Source: DATHBD01 sp035296325 (GTDB lineage: Bacteria > Actinomycetota > Actinomycetes > Mycobacteriales > Micromonosporaceae). Taken from it: a DNA stretch of 64,000 bases. The position numbers were made by a program, and so were the translations under genes. The first letter of the stretch is position 1; the number at the start of each line of letters is the position of its first letter. The notes beneath the pieces are model-generated. The model made no database searches. It was given only the letters and a program-made list of their open reading frames with translations, and was not told where the DNA came from. The stretch is taken from contig DATHBD010000068.1 of assembly GCA_035296325.1 (NCBI GenBank), positions 1 to 64,000 on the forward strand, in the 5' to 3' direction. Shown piece after piece: positions 9,461 through 18,238 of the stretch.

Positions 9461-11023
9461 TCAGGAACGCTGCGCCAGCGCGAGCCGGGAACCGGCGGTT
9501 CTGCGGTGAGCGCCGTCATGGGCGTGCCCGGCGTCGGGACGCCCGGGTGCCGACGCCGGTGTGCGCCAGGCCAGCCAGCCGAGCAGCGCGAGCCCGCAGG
9601 TCACGCTGGCGACCGGCACCACTGATCCAACGATCGGATGCCAGTCACCGCTCAGCGGATTCAGCCAGCCGAGGCCGAAACCTTCCGGCAGCCCTCGCTG
9701 CCACCGCGCCATGCAGAAGATCAGCGCGAACCACTGAACGGTCAGCAGCACCCCGGCGACAAGTCGGGTCAACGCGCGGCACCGGCCGCGGTCCAGGACC
9801 CGTTCCTCGATTACGAAGGCGGCCAGCAGCGGCACGCCGACCAGCATCGGCAGCATGTACCTGCCCTGGGTGACGAAGCCCGTGGTGTTGAGGTGGTACG
9901 CCTGCATGGCGCTGGGGAACACCACGCCGCCGAGCGTCACGACGGCAAGGCGCCACCGGTCGGTCCGGCCGCCGACGACCAACGCGAGTACGAGCAGGGT
10001 GGCCGCGATGCCCTGCCAGGCGGCGTACGCCGGTGCGGGCAGCCGGATGTCCAGCCAGCCGAAGACCCCCACCATCTGGTCCAGGTACTCCCGCCACTGC
10101 GCAGCCACCTGATAGGTGGCCTCGCTGGCGGTGTAGGTGCGCTGCGGGACGAACGCGTCGCCCAGGTACGTGGACTTCATCCGCACGATCCAGACCACCG
10201 CCGCGATGGCGCTGGCGACGACGGCGAGCATGCACCACCAGGCTGCCTGCCTGCGTAGCAGCGCGCGGGCGTAGCCCGCCCCGGGCGGAAGCAGGAGGGC
10301 GGCGGCCGCGGCGGCCAGGTACACCAGGCCGGTGGGTCGAAGGACCGCGAGCAGCACCGCGCTCACGGTGACCAGCACCAGCAGGCCGGTGCTGCGCTCG
10401 CGGTCCCGGTGCAGCAGGAGTGGAACGGCGCCGGCGAAAAGGGCCACGCCAGCGGCGATCTCCGTGCCGTTCGGGTTGACCGCGCCGGCGAAGTGCATGG
10501 TCATCGGCGTGGTCGCGGTCAGCAGGCCGGCCATCATCAGGCCGTGCCGCGAATGGCGCAGGACCGCCACCGCCGCGCCGGCCAGCAGCGCTGCCGCCAT
10601 GGCGGCGCTGATCAGGCGGGCGAGCAGGACACCCCCCCAGTCCGGCCACCACCGCAGCGGCAGGCCCACCGCCGCGTAGTACACCGGGTTGTAGCGACCG
10701 GCACCGGAGCCCACCCGCACCGGCGTGCGGTCGCCGTCCGGTGGCCGCGCGCACGCCGCGGAGGACTGGACGGATGTGATCCAGCAGTGCGGGGTGGCGG
10801 CGTCGGGCACCAGGCCGGCCGGGACGGTCTGGTAGGCCCCGCTGCCTCGGGCGGCGGCGGCCGGCGTCGGCGCCACCTCGCCGGAGACCACGCCGACGGC
10901 CCGGTAGATGTGGTCGGTCTCGTCGGCGGACGCGACGAAGGGCGCGGCGACGGCCCACCCGCCGATGACGAGGAAGAACGCGCTGAAGGCGAGGGCCCAC
11001 GCCACGATCGGGCGGCTGGTCAC
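9461..11023 (-). CDS. Multi-pass membrane protein, DUF2142 family
   Basis: The 520-residue protein begins with a membrane segment followed by FVASADETDHIYRA, matching the DUF2142 start (a hydrophobic helix, then a conserved acidic motif). About ten further hydrophobic helices follow. DUF2142 proteins are usually found in polysaccharide loci and are thought to act like GT-C enzymes; the biochemical role is not established. The GTG start at 11023 has AGAAGGGA just upstream. It sits between the DUF6541-like gene and a GT2 gene in the minus-strand operon. Confidence 0.75.
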   Translation of the reverse strand: MTSRPIVAWALAFSAFFLVIGGWAVAAPFVASADETDHIYRAVGVVSGEVAPTPAAAARGSGAYQTVPAGLVPDAATPHCWITSVQSSAACARPPDGDRTPVRVGSGAGRYNPVYYAAVGLPLRWWPDWGGVLLARLISAAMAAALLAGAAVAVLRHSRHGLMMAGLLTATTPMTMHFAGAVNPNGTEIAAGVALFAGAVPLLLHRDRERSTGLLVLVTVSAVLLAVLRPTGLVYLAAAAAALLLPPGAGYARALLRRQAAWWCMLAVVASAIAAVVWIVRMKSTYLGDAFVPQRTYTASEATYQVAAQWREYLDQMVGVFGWLDIRLPAPAYAAWQGIAATLLVLALVVGGRTDRWRLAVVTLGGVVFPSAMQAYHLNTTGFVTQGRYMLPMLVGVPLLAAFVIEERVLDRGRCRALTRLVAGVLLTVQWFALIFCMARWQRGLPEGFGLGWLNPLSGDWHPIVGSVVPVASVTCGLALLGWLAWRTPASAPGRPDAGHAHDGAHRRTAGSRLALAQRS

Positions 11024-11048
11024 CGCAGGTCCCTTCTGGCCGGGCCGG

Positions 11049-11981
11049 TCAACCGGGGGTCGACTGGATGTCGAGGAGCATGGCGTTGACCAGCATGTGG
11101 ATGCCGGTGAGCATGGGGCCGGCGGAGAGCAGCACCGTGCCGGTCGTCGCCGACGCCGGGCCGACGCTCTCCGCCAGAACCCAGACGCCGACCGCCACGC
11201 CGAGCGTGAACAGCGCCAGCCCGGTGAAGAAGAGCAGCGCGACGGCGGAGAACGACTGGAGCACGTGCTTGAGCAGCATCCGGCGCCAGAATCCGGTGAA
11301 CAGGAGCCGACCGATCGGCCAGATCACCCGGCCGATCCGCATGGACGACACCGCGTCGCCGTACAGCGCGGGAATCGGCACGTCCTTGGCGCGCACGTTG
11401 GCGATGTTCAGCCAGATGAGGAAGTCGTTCTCGAACGGGTACCCCAGGGCGATCCGGCGCAGTGGCAGGCGATGCAGCGCCGAACGGCGGGTGGCGGTGT
11501 AGCCGTTCTGCGGGTCGAACAGGTTCCAGTAGCCGCTGGCCGCCTTGGTCGCGAAGGAGAGCAGGATGCTGCCGACCATTCGTACGAGCGGCATGCCCGA
11601 GTACGACGTGGCCGAGTAGAACCGGTTCGCCTTGGTGAACTCGTACCCCTGATCGCACAGCGGGTCGAGCAGGTCCGGCAGGTAGGCGGGGTCCATCTGG
11701 GCGTCGCCGGCCATCACCACGTTGACGTCCGCGCCCAACTCCAGCGCCCGGATGTGGCCGTCGATGATCGCCCCGCCGACGCCGGTGTTGACCCGGTGGT
11801 CGATCACCACGACGCGGTTGTCGCCCACCGCCCTGGCCTGTGCCGAAGTGTCGTCCGTGGAGCTGTCGTTGATCACGATGATGTGGTCGACCAGATCGGG
11901 CATGGTCAGAATCGTTTTGCCGATCAGTTTGCTCTCGTTGTACGCCGGTACCACCGCGGCGATGCTGAGGCCCTTGTACAC
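11049..11981 (-). CDS. GT2 glycosyltransferase, dolichol-phosphate-mannose-synthase-like with C-terminal membrane helices
   Basis: The 310-residue protein has NDSSTDD (residues 38-44) and AGDAQMDP (91-98), the nucleotide-sugar and metal sites of polyprenyl-phosphate sugar synthases. Two hydrophobic segments near the C-terminus probably anchor it in the membrane. It probably transfers a sugar to polyprenyl phosphate, making a donor for the large membrane proteins encoded downstream. The GTG at 11981 was chosen because GGGAG precedes it and the upstream oxidoreductase ends two bases before; the frame stays open further upstream but only as the shadow of that gene. Confidence 0.82.
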   Translation of the reverse strand: MYKGLSIAAVVPAYNESKLIGKTILTMPDLVDHIIVINDSSTDDTSAQARAVGDNRVVVIDHRVNTGVGGAIIDGHIRALELGADVNVVMAGDAQMDPAYLPDLLDPLCDQGYEFTKANRFYSATSYSGMPLVRMVGSILLSFATKAASGYWNLFDPQNGYTATRRSALHRLPLRRIALGYPFENDFLIWLNIANVRAKDVPIPALYGDAVSSMRIGRVIWPIGRLLFTGFWRRMLLKHVLQSFSAVALLFFTGLALFTLGVAVGVWVLAESVGPASATTGTVLLSAGPMLTGIHMLVNAMLLDIQSTPG

Positions 11982-11983
11982 GG

Positions 11984-12931
11984 CTATCTCCCGGCGACCG
12001 AGTCGGCGACGCCGAGGGCCACCCGCAGCGCGATCAATGCGTCCTGGGCGGTGGTGAGCGGCTGGCCACGGTCGGAGATCCGGGCGGCGAAGTGTCGCAG
12101 CTCGTGCACCAGCGGTTCTCCGTACTGCGAGAGGTAGGGAATCTCCACCACGCCGCTCTGCCGGTACCGCGCGCCGCCCTCGGACAGGTACTCGGAGTGC
12201 TCGATGCGGTGCACCTCCACCTGCTGGCGGACCAGGTCCACCACCACGGTGTTCTCCCGCTGGGTGAGCGTGAGCCGGCGGACCTTGTTCTGGCTGACCC
12301 GGCTCGCGGTCAGGTTGGCCACCACGCCGTTGTCGAACCGGAGCAGCGCACACGCGAGATCCGGGTCGCCCGAGCGCACCGAGCGGCCCATGGCGGTGAC
12401 CTCCACAATCTCGCCGCCGATGATCGCGCGGGCGAGATCGATGTCATGGATCATCAGGTCCAGGACCACGTCGGCGAGGATGCGACCGGGGTACGGGCTG
12501 GCCCGGGTGATCTCCAACGCCACCGGCCGGTCGACCAGGTTCGCCAGTTCGGCGATGGCCGGGTTGAACCGCTCAACATGCCCGATCATGAGCACGCGGT
12601 CATTGGCCTGCGCCGCGTCGATCAGGGTCTGGCCGTCGTCCGCGCTGGTGGCGATGGGTTTTTCGACGAGCAGGTCGCGGCCCGCCTTGAGGACCCGAAC
12701 GCCGAGTTCGGCGTGGGTGTCGCTGGGCGTGGCCAGGACGACCGCGTCCGCGTCCGCCATCGCCTCGTCGAGGTCGCGGGTGTACCGGGCGCCGTGCGGC
12801 CTGGCCGAGGCCGCCGCCCGGTCCAGGTCGGGGTCGCAGATGGCGGTGACGGTGAGCTCGCGGACCGCCTGGGCGACCCGGCCGTGGTTCGCGCCCATGA
12901 CGCCGGCACCGACGATGGCGAGATTAGGCAC
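11984..12931 (-). CDS. Gfo/Idh/MocA oxidoreductase (UDP-sugar 3-dehydrogenase-like)
   Basis: NAD-dependent dehydrogenase of 315 residues with an N-terminal Rossmann motif GAGVMGANH (residues 8-16) and the family signature EKP (90-92). GHVERFNPAI follows in the catalytic domain. It overlaps the upstream DegT aminotransferase by 8 bases and is two genes from a hexapeptide acetyltransferase. The set dehydrogenase, aminotransferase and acetyltransferase matches WbpB/WbpE/WbpD (WlbA/WlbC/WlbB), which convert UDP-GlcNAcA to a UDP-2,3-diacetamido sugar. By that comparison this enzyme would oxidise C3. The exact substrate is inferred. Confidence 0.83.
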   Translation of the reverse strand: MPNLAIVGAGVMGANHGRVAQAVRELTVTAICDPDLDRAAASARPHGARYTRDLDEAMADADAVVLATPSDTHAELGVRVLKAGRDLLVEKPIATSADDGQTLIDAAQANDRVLMIGHVERFNPAIAELANLVDRPVALEITRASPYPGRILADVVLDLMIHDIDLARAIIGGEIVEVTAMGRSVRSGDPDLACALLRFDNGVVANLTASRVSQNKVRRLTLTQRENTVVVDLVRQQVEVHRIEHSEYLSEGGARYRQSGVVEIPYLSQYGEPLVHELRHFAARISDRGQPLTTAQDALIALRVALGVADSVAGR

Positions 12932-14036
12932 CGAACGCTCCCCGTACGGACGCGACGATCCGCTCCAGGTCGCCGGGGGAGAGGTGTTGGTGTACCGGGA
13001 GGGAGAGCACCTGGGCCGCGTTCCGCCGGGCCAGCGGCGTCGGGTCCCCGGCGATGCCGGGGTGGTCGCGGTAGCACTCGTAGTCGTGCATCAACCTCGG
13101 GTAGTACACGCCGAAGCCGATGCCGTCCTGGTCAAGGGTCTTGGTCAGGTCGTCCCGGTTGACCGGGGCGTCATCGGTGATCCGCACCGTGTACTGATGC
13201 CAGACGGAGCTGCGTCCGGCCGGCACCGAAGGCGTGCGCAGGCCCGGCAGGTCGCCCAGGCCGGCGGTCAGCACCGCGGCATTGGCCGCGCGCGTGCGGT
13301 TGGTGGCCGTCAGCGTGTCCAACTGGGGGAGCGCGATGGCCGCGAGCACATCGGTCAGCCGCCAGTTGTACCCCTGCATCTCGTACTGGTAGCGGACCCG
13401 CATGCCCTGGTTGCGGAGCACCCGCAGCCGATCGGCCAGCACGGCGTCCGAGGTCGTGATCAGCCCGCCCTCGCCGGCGGACACGTTCTTCGTCGCGTAC
13501 AGGGAGAAGCAGCCGACGCCGTACGAGCCGACGACCCGGTCGCCGATCCGCGCGCCGTGCGCCTGGGCGGCGTCCTCGATCAGGGTGAGGCCGGACCGCG
13601 CCGCGAGCGCGCCGAGCGCCGGCAGATCGGCCGGCAGCCCGTACAGGTGCACCGGGAGCACCGCGCGGGTGCGTGGGTTGACCAGCGCGGCGACCGCCGC
13701 GGGGTCGATGGTGAAGTCGTCGGTGATGTCGGCGAAGCGCACCCGCGCCCCGGATTCCAGGATGGCGTTGAGGGTCGCGCCGAAGCTGAAGGCGGTGGTG
13801 ATGACCTCGTCGCCCGGCCCGATCCCGAGCGCCTTGAGCGCGGCGACGAGGGCCACCGTGCCGTTGGACACCGCGACGGCGTGCGGCACCCCGCAGAGGT
13901 CGGCGAAGCGCCGTTCCAGTTCGGCGACGACCGGACCCTGCGCCAGCCCGCCGGATCGGAGCACCTGCAGGACGCCGGCCTCCTGCTCGGGCCCGACCAC
14001 CACTTTCGTGATCGGGACGATCGTCCGTTGCGTCAT
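12924..14036 (-). CDS. DegT/DnrJ/EryC1/StrS sugar aminotransferase
   Basis: PLP-dependent aminotransferase that adds an amino group to a keto-sugar nucleotide. The 370-residue protein has the SNGT phosphate-binding turn (residues 57-60), EDAAQAHGA (154-162, with Asp155 for the PLP ring nitrogen) and Lys183 in ATKN as the Schiff-base lysine, followed by GEGG. Start ATG at 14036 follows GGAGGTGAG. It overlaps the downstream dehydrogenase by 8 bases and lies 7 bases after the acetyltransferase. It probably aminates the 3-keto product of that dehydrogenase. Confidence 0.88.
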   Translation of the reverse strand: MTQRTIVPITKVVVGPEQEAGVLQVLRSGGLAQGPVVAELERRFADLCGVPHAVAVSNGTVALVAALKALGIGPGDEVITTAFSFGATLNAILESGARVRFADITDDFTIDPAAVAALVNPRTRAVLPVHLYGLPADLPALGALAARSGLTLIEDAAQAHGARIGDRVVGSYGVGCFSLYATKNVSAGEGGLITTSDAVLADRLRVLRNQGMRVRYQYEMQGYNWRLTDVLAAIALPQLDTLTATNRTRAANAAVLTAGLGDLPGLRTPSVPAGRSSVWHQYTVRITDDAPVNRDDLTKTLDQDGIGFGVYYPRLMHDYECYRDHPGIAGDPTPLARRNAAQVLSLPVHQHLSPGDLERIVASVRGAFGA

Positions 14037-14043
14037 CGGGTAC

Positions 14044-14604
14044 TCACCTCCTTCCCGGTGGGACGGCCTCGTGCAGATCGGGCGGTGGCGAGGCGGCGCC
14101 GCGGGCGACGACCTCGCCGGACCGGTCGACCCACCCCACGTGTCGCGCCGGATTTCCGGCGACGAGTTGATGCGGCAGCACGTCGCGGGTCACCACGGCG
14201 CCGGCGGCGACCATCGCGTGCCTGCCGACCGTGACGCCGCAGACGATCGTGGCGTTCGCTCCGATCGACGCTCCGTGCTCGACCGACGTGGGCACCACCT
14301 GCCATGTCACGGCGTGGGCGCGCGGCCGCAGGTCGTTGGTGAACACCACGCTCGGGCCCACGAACACCTCATCTCCGATGCACACCCCCCGGTACACCGA
14401 GACGTTGTTCTGGATCTTGACGAAATCGCCGATGGTCACCCCGGCATCGACGTAGACATTGCGGCCGATGGTGCAGCCGGCGCCGATCCGTGCCGACGAG
14501 CGGATATGCGCGAGATGCCAGATCTTCGTACCGGGGCCGACGGCGGCGCCGTCCTCCACCTCGGCGCTCGCCTGTACAACGATCGATCCGGTGTGGTTGT
14601 CCAC
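14044..14604 (-). CDS. Left-handed beta-helix N-acetyltransferase (WbpD/WlbB-like)
   Basis: Hexapeptide-repeat acetyltransferase of 186 residues. Isoleucine-patch repeats run through most of the chain (for example IGRNVYVDAGVTIGDFVKIQ), with NDLRPRAHA near the middle where WbpD/WlbB-type enzymes have their catalytic region. It would N-acetylate the 3-amino group made by the DegT enzyme. The GTG at 14604 was chosen because the repeats begin just after it and GAAGCGGGGA precedes it; residues further upstream in the open frame are low-complexity. First gene of the minus-strand operon ending at 6405. Confidence 0.83.
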   Translation of the reverse strand: MDNHTGSIVVQASAEVEDGAAVGPGTKIWHLAHIRSSARIGAGCTIGRNVYVDAGVTIGDFVKIQNNVSVYRGVCIGDEVFVGPSVVFTNDLRPRAHAVTWQVVPTSVEHGASIGANATIVCGVTVGRHAMVAAGAVVTRDVLPHQLVAGNPARHVGWVDRSGEVVARGAASPPPDLHEAVPPGRR

Positions 14605-14646
14605 CCGCGTCCCCGCTTCTCGGTTGCCGTCACTCCGCCGGGAGCG

Positions 14647-14652
14647 ACAATA
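14647..14652 (-). promoter_or_regulatory. Possible -10 box (TATTGT) for the amino-sugar operon
   Basis: TATTGT on the minus strand lies 42 bases before the GTG at 14604. The -35 region is unclear. It would drive the operon of eight genes from the acetyltransferase to the GT2 gene at 6405. Confidence 0.35.
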
Positions 14653-14720
14653 GCCGCATTTCTGCCAAACGGCGTGACGACCGGCCCGGCGGTGCGTCAC
14701 TCCGTACCCATCGCGTGACC

Positions 14721-14726
14721 TAATGT
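14721..14726 (+). promoter_or_regulatory. Possible -10 box (TAATGT) for gtrA
   Basis: TAATGT lies 60 bases before the chosen GTG at 14787. It could give a transcript with a leader of about 50 bases carrying GGAAGGAGG. Confidence 0.35.
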
Positions 14727-14786
14727 GGTGGGCGCGTGTCGCCGGCCGGGCGATCGCACCGGACCCAACCGGGTGGAAGGAGGGTC

Positions 14787-15188
14787 GTGGCATCGCTGGT
14801 CACCGCCGGCTTCGCGCGGCTGGCCGCGGGGAGCGGCGTGCGCTTCCTCGCCGTCGGGATGCTGAGCTTCGCCGCAGACGCCGGTGCACTATTTGTGCTG
14901 CACGGCCTGCTGCACGTGTGGCTGCCGGCCGCCACGACGCTCGCCTTCGCGGCGGCGTTCGTGGTGAATTTCGGACTGAACCGGCTCTGGTCGTTCCGGA
15001 CGTCCGGGCAGGTGGGCCGGCAGGTGTGGCGCTACGTGTGGCTGGTGCTGGCGAACCTGGCGGTGACGGTGGTGCTGGTGCAGGGGCTGGTCTGGGCGGG
15101 GATTCCGTATCTCGGCGCGAAGGTCGCCACCACGGGGCTGCTCAGCGTGATCAATTATCTGGTGTCGCGCAGGTGGATCTTCGTCTGA
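14787..15188 (+). CDS. GtrA-like membrane protein
   Basis: A 133-residue protein with four predicted membrane helices and the GtrA-family pattern FLAVGMLSFAADAGALF at the first helix and LVSRRWIFV at the C-terminus. GtrA-family proteins are thought to translocate undecaprenyl-phosphate-linked sugars or support their transfer. The GTG at 14787 has the near-perfect GGAAGGAGG site 7 bases upstream; an in-frame GTG at 14736 lacks one. It is transcribed opposite to the flanking genes. Confidence 0.85.
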   Translation: MASLVTAGFARLAAGSGVRFLAVGMLSFAADAGALFVLHGLLHVWLPAATTLAFAAAFVVNFGLNRLWSFRTSGQVGRQVWRYVWLVLANLAVTVVLVQGLVWAGIPYLGAKVATTGLLSVINYLVSRRWIFV

Positions 15189-15234
15189 CCCGTGCCGGGA
15201 CTTCCACGACGGCCGTCGCGGCGCCGCCTGAAGG

Positions 15235-16263
15235 TCAGAGCAGGCGGCGCGCCATTCGCCAGTACGGGCCGGCGATCGCGTTGAAGATCGACGTGCCGGG
15301 TGGAGCCTCGGTGTTGGCCGGGTCGATCTTTCCCGCATACAGCCAGGCCAGGGCGGCGTCGTCGACCGTGCGCTCGCGCTGCAGCTGCGCCCGCCGCGCC
15401 CGCACCCAGGCCCGGTTGCGCCACAGCCAGCCGTACCCCCGCAGCTTGGGTCCGGCCCAGCCGCCGAGGATCGAGGCGGCCACCAGCGCGCCCTCGGCCA
15501 GGATCAGCATCGGCGCCAGCACCGCGAGCGTGCGGCCCTGGTACGTGGTGAGCACCAGCGCCAGCCGGTTGCGTTCCAGCAGGTAGTTCTTCCGCGGATT
15601 GCGGGCGAACTCGTAGTGGTGCAGCACCACGGCGTCGGGGACGAACTCCACCGTGCGACCCCGCTGCCACAGCCGCAGGCTGAGCTCGGTGTCCTCGTGG
15701 TAGGCGAAGTACTCCAGCGGGAAACCGTCGAGCTCACGCCACAGCGCCGTGCGGATCGCGAACGTGGCGCCACTCATGCACGGCACGGTGCGCCGCTCGG
15801 CGTGGCTCCCGGCCGGTTCGCCGAACGCGCCGGCCCAGACCAGACCGAGGTAGTGGATCGGGTTGCCGGCGCTGTTCATCAGCTCGGGGGAGTCGGCGAG
15901 GCGGATTCCGCCCATCGCCGCACCCACCGCCGGCTCGCACACCACCTCGGCAAGGCGGCCCAGCGCGGTCGGCGCGACGATCGCGTCCGAGTTGACGAAG
16001 ACGACCACGTCGGTGGTGGCATCCGCGGCGCCCAGGCGACATCCGCCGGTGAACCCGGTGTTGCCGGCCGGCGTGATCACCCGCACGCCGTCGTGGTCCT
16101 TGACCCGCTGCACGGCGTCGCCGGTGCACCCGTTGTCCACCACGACGACGTCGGGGCGCACGCCGGTGGAGGCGAGCACGGCGCGGACGGCGTCCTCCAG
16201 GTACGGCTCCGCGCCGTAGGCGACGATGACCGCGGTGACGGTGGGCGCCGGCACGTCGCTCAT
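15235..16263 (-). CDS. GT2 family glycosyltransferase (rhamnosyltransferase-like)
   Basis: A 342-residue transferase. VTAVIVAYG and VVVVDNGCTGDA form the nucleotide-binding half, FVNSD (residues 89-93) is the DxD-like metal motif, and the block YFAYHEDTELSLRL carries the acidic cluster typical of GT2 rhamnosyltransferases. Its ATG overlaps the rmlD stop by four bases, giving a coupled rmlB-rmlD-GT unit. Use of dTDP-rhamnose is therefore likely but inferred. Confidence 0.83.
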   Translation of the reverse strand: MSDVPAPTVTAVIVAYGAEPYLEDAVRAVLASTGVRPDVVVVDNGCTGDAVQRVKDHDGVRVITPAGNTGFTGGCRLGAADATTDVVVFVNSDAIVAPTALGRLAEVVCEPAVGAAMGGIRLADSPELMNSAGNPIHYLGLVWAGAFGEPAGSHAERRTVPCMSGATFAIRTALWRELDGFPLEYFAYHEDTELSLRLWQRGRTVEFVPDAVVLHHYEFARNPRKNYLLERNRLALVLTTYQGRTLAVLAPMLILAEGALVAASILGGWAGPKLRGYGWLWRNRAWVRARRAQLQRERTVDDAALAWLYAGKIDPANTEAPPGTSIFNAIAGPYWRMARRLL

Positions 16264-17189
16264 CCGACCGGCCGGTCAAGCGCCGGACCGGCCGTGGCCA
16301 CCGGGGAGGCTGTGTGCACCGGGAACGCCGAGGCCATCGCACTGGCCAGCATGGACTCCCAGCCGGCCATCGGGGCCATCCCGGCGGCGGCCCACCGGTC
16401 GTGGCCAAGCACGCTGTAGGCCGGGCGACGGGCCGGGCGCGGGAACCGGTGGCTTGTGGTGGGGCGTACCCGGTCGGGGTCGTGGCCGGCGGCGGCGAAA
16501 ACGGCGCGGGCCAGCCCGTACCAGGTCGTATCGCCGGAGGCGGTGCCGTGGTACACCCCGGCCGGTGCGGTACCCGCAACGGCGGCGTCGCCGAGCGCGA
16601 CCAGCTGGTCCGCGAGGGCCCGCGACCAGGTGGGCTGCCCACGCTGGTCATCGACGACGTCGACGAACTCCCGCTGCTGCGCCAGGCGGAGCATGGTGGT
16701 GACGAAGTTGCCGCCGTGCTCCCCGTACAGCCACGCGGTGCGCACGACGTACCCGGTGTCGGGAAGCCCGCCGAGCACGCCGACCTCACCGATCAGTTTG
16801 CCCCGGCCGTAGGCGTTGATCGGCGCGGTCGGGGCGTCCTCCGGGTAGGGGCTGCCCGCGTCGCCGGCGAAAACGTAGTCGGTGGAGATCTGGAGCAGCC
16901 GCGCGCCCGTCGCGGCACAGGCCCGGGCGAGCGCCGTGACGGCGTGGCCGTTGACGGCGTTGGCGGCGGCCTCGTCCCGCTCGGCGGCGTCCACATCGGT
17001 CCAGGCCGCCGCGTTGACCACCACGTCGGCGTCTTCGACCGCGGCCCGCACCGCGCCGGGGTCGGTGATGTCCAGGTCCGCGCGGGTGACCGGGGTCACC
17101 GCGTCGCGCCGTCCCGGTGCCGCCAGCGCGGCCTGCACGTCACGACCCAGCATCCCGGCCGCGCCGGTGACGAGCCAACGGGTCCTCAT
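16260..17189 (-). CDS. rmlD: dTDP-4-dehydrorhamnose reductase RmlD
   Basis: NADPH-dependent reductase for the last step to dTDP-L-rhamnose. The 309-residue protein has the Rossmann motif GAAGMLG (residues 9-15), STDYVF (102-107) and the short-chain dehydrogenase pair Tyr127 and Lys131 in YGRGK. The ATG at 17189 lies 5 bases after the rmlB stop; the open frame continues upstream only as an antisense-frame shadow of rmlB. All four rml genes are adjacent (rmlD and rmlB leftward, rmlA and rmlC rightward). Confidence 0.93.
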   Translation of the reverse strand: MRTRWLVTGAAGMLGRDVQAALAAPGRRDAVTPVTRADLDITDPGAVRAAVEDADVVVNAAAWTDVDAAERDEAAANAVNGHAVTALARACAATGARLLQISTDYVFAGDAGSPYPEDAPTAPINAYGRGKLIGEVGVLGGLPDTGYVVRTAWLYGEHGGNFVTTMLRLAQQREFVDVVDDQRGQPTWSRALADQLVALGDAAVAGTAPAGVYHGTASGDTTWYGLARAVFAAAGHDPDRVRPTTSHRFPRPARRPAYSVLGHDRWAAAGMAPMAGWESMLASAMASAFPVHTASPVATAGPALDRPVG

Positions 17190-17194
17190 CCCGA

Positions 17195-18181
17195 TCAGCC
17201 CAGCGCCGCGCGGGCCTTGAGTGGCTCCCACCACGCGCGGTTGTCGCGGTACCAGGCCACCGTGCCGGCCAGCCCTTCGTCGAACGTCACCGACGGGGCG
17301 TAGCCCAGCTCGTTGCTGATCTTCTCGATGCTCAGCGAGTACCGGCGGTCGTGGGCCTTGCGATCCTCGACATAGGTGACGCTGTCCCAGTCCCGGCCGC
17401 ATGCGCGCAGCAGCCGGTCGGTGAGCTCCTTGTTGGTCAGTTCCTCGCCGCCGCCGATGTTGTACACCTCGCCGGCGCGCCCCTTCTCCACGGCGAGCTG
17501 GATCCCGGCGCAGTGGTCGGCGACGTGCAGCCAGTCGCGGATGTTGCCGCCGTCGCCGTACAGCGGGACCTTCCCGCCGTCCAGCAGGTTCGTCACGAAG
17601 AGCGGGATGACCTTCTCCGGGAACTGGTACGGCCCGTAGTTGTTGGAGCACCGGGTCACCACCACGTCCATCCGGTGGGTCCGGTGGTAGGCCAGCGCCA
17701 GCAGGTCCGAACCGGCCTTCGACGCGGAGTACGGCGAGTTGGGGGCGAGCGGCCACTCCTCGGTCCACGAGCCGGACTCGATCGACCCGTACACCTCGTC
17801 GGTGGAGACGTGCAGGAAGCGCCCCACCGTCGCGCGGAGCGCCGCGTCCAGCAGGACCTGCGTGCCCAGGACGTTTGTGGTGACGAACGGCCCGGCGCCG
17901 AGGATGGACCGGTCGACGTGCGACTCGGCCGCGAAGTGGACCACCACGTCGTGCCCGGCGATCACCTCGGCGACCAACCCGGTGTCACAGATGTCACCCT
18001 CGACGACGGTCAACCTGGGGTCCGCCGCCACCGGGGCGAGGTTCTCCAGGTTGCCGGAGTAGGTGAGCTTGTCCAGCACGGTCACCGACGCCCCGGCGAA
18101 CGCTGGATAGGTGCCGCCGAGCAGGGCGCGGACGTAGTGCGAGCCGATGAAGCCGGCACCGCCCGTGACGAGGACTCTCAC
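17195..18181 (-). CDS. rmlB: dTDP-glucose 4,6-dehydratase RmlB
   Basis: Converts dTDP-glucose to dTDP-4-keto-6-deoxyglucose. The 328-residue protein has TGGAGFIGSH (6-15), the catalytic TDE (127-129) and Tyr151/Lys155 in YSASK. The length is typical for the family. It is transcribed divergently from rmlA with 57 bp between the start codons. A TAGACT -10 box ends 9 bases before the GTG start. Confidence 0.95.
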   Translation of the reverse strand: MRVLVTGGAGFIGSHYVRALLGGTYPAFAGASVTVLDKLTYSGNLENLAPVAADPRLTVVEGDICDTGLVAEVIAGHDVVVHFAAESHVDRSILGAGPFVTTNVLGTQVLLDAALRATVGRFLHVSTDEVYGSIESGSWTEEWPLAPNSPYSASKAGSDLLALAYHRTHRMDVVVTRCSNNYGPYQFPEKVIPLFVTNLLDGGKVPLYGDGGNIRDWLHVADHCAGIQLAVEKGRAGEVYNIGGGEELTNKELTDRLLRACGRDWDSVTYVEDRKAHDRRYSLSIEKISNELGYAPSVTFDEGLAGTVAWYRDNRAWWEPLKARAALG

Positions 18182-18190
18182 GAGGACCGG

Positions 18191-18196
18191 AGTCTA
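18191..18196 (-). promoter_or_regulatory. -10 box TAGACT of rmlB
   Basis: TAGACT on the minus strand ends 9 bases before the rmlB GTG at 18181, so the leader would be only a few bases or absent. Confidence 0.45.
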
Positions 18197-18226
18197 GTGC
18201 ACCGCACCGGCGACGAAGCCGGCGAC

Positions 18227-18232
18227 TATGCT
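18227..18232 (+). promoter_or_regulatory. -10 box TATGCT of rmlA (leaderless-type)
   Basis: TATGCT ends 6 bases before the rmlA GTG at 18239. The rmlA-rmlB intergenic space is 57 bp and holds both divergent promoters. Confidence 0.5.
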
Positions 18233-18238
18233 GCCCCG

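Noticed and set aside
9375..9519. N-terminal extension of the DUF6541-like protein
   Set aside because: Arg/Pro-rich, overlaps the DUF2142 gene, while the ATG at 9372 has a good ribosome-binding site.
6394..9873. 1159-codon open frame on the plus strand opposite the GT2 and DUF6541-like genes
   Set aside because: Arg/Gln-rich low-complexity shadow of two well-supported minus-strand genes.
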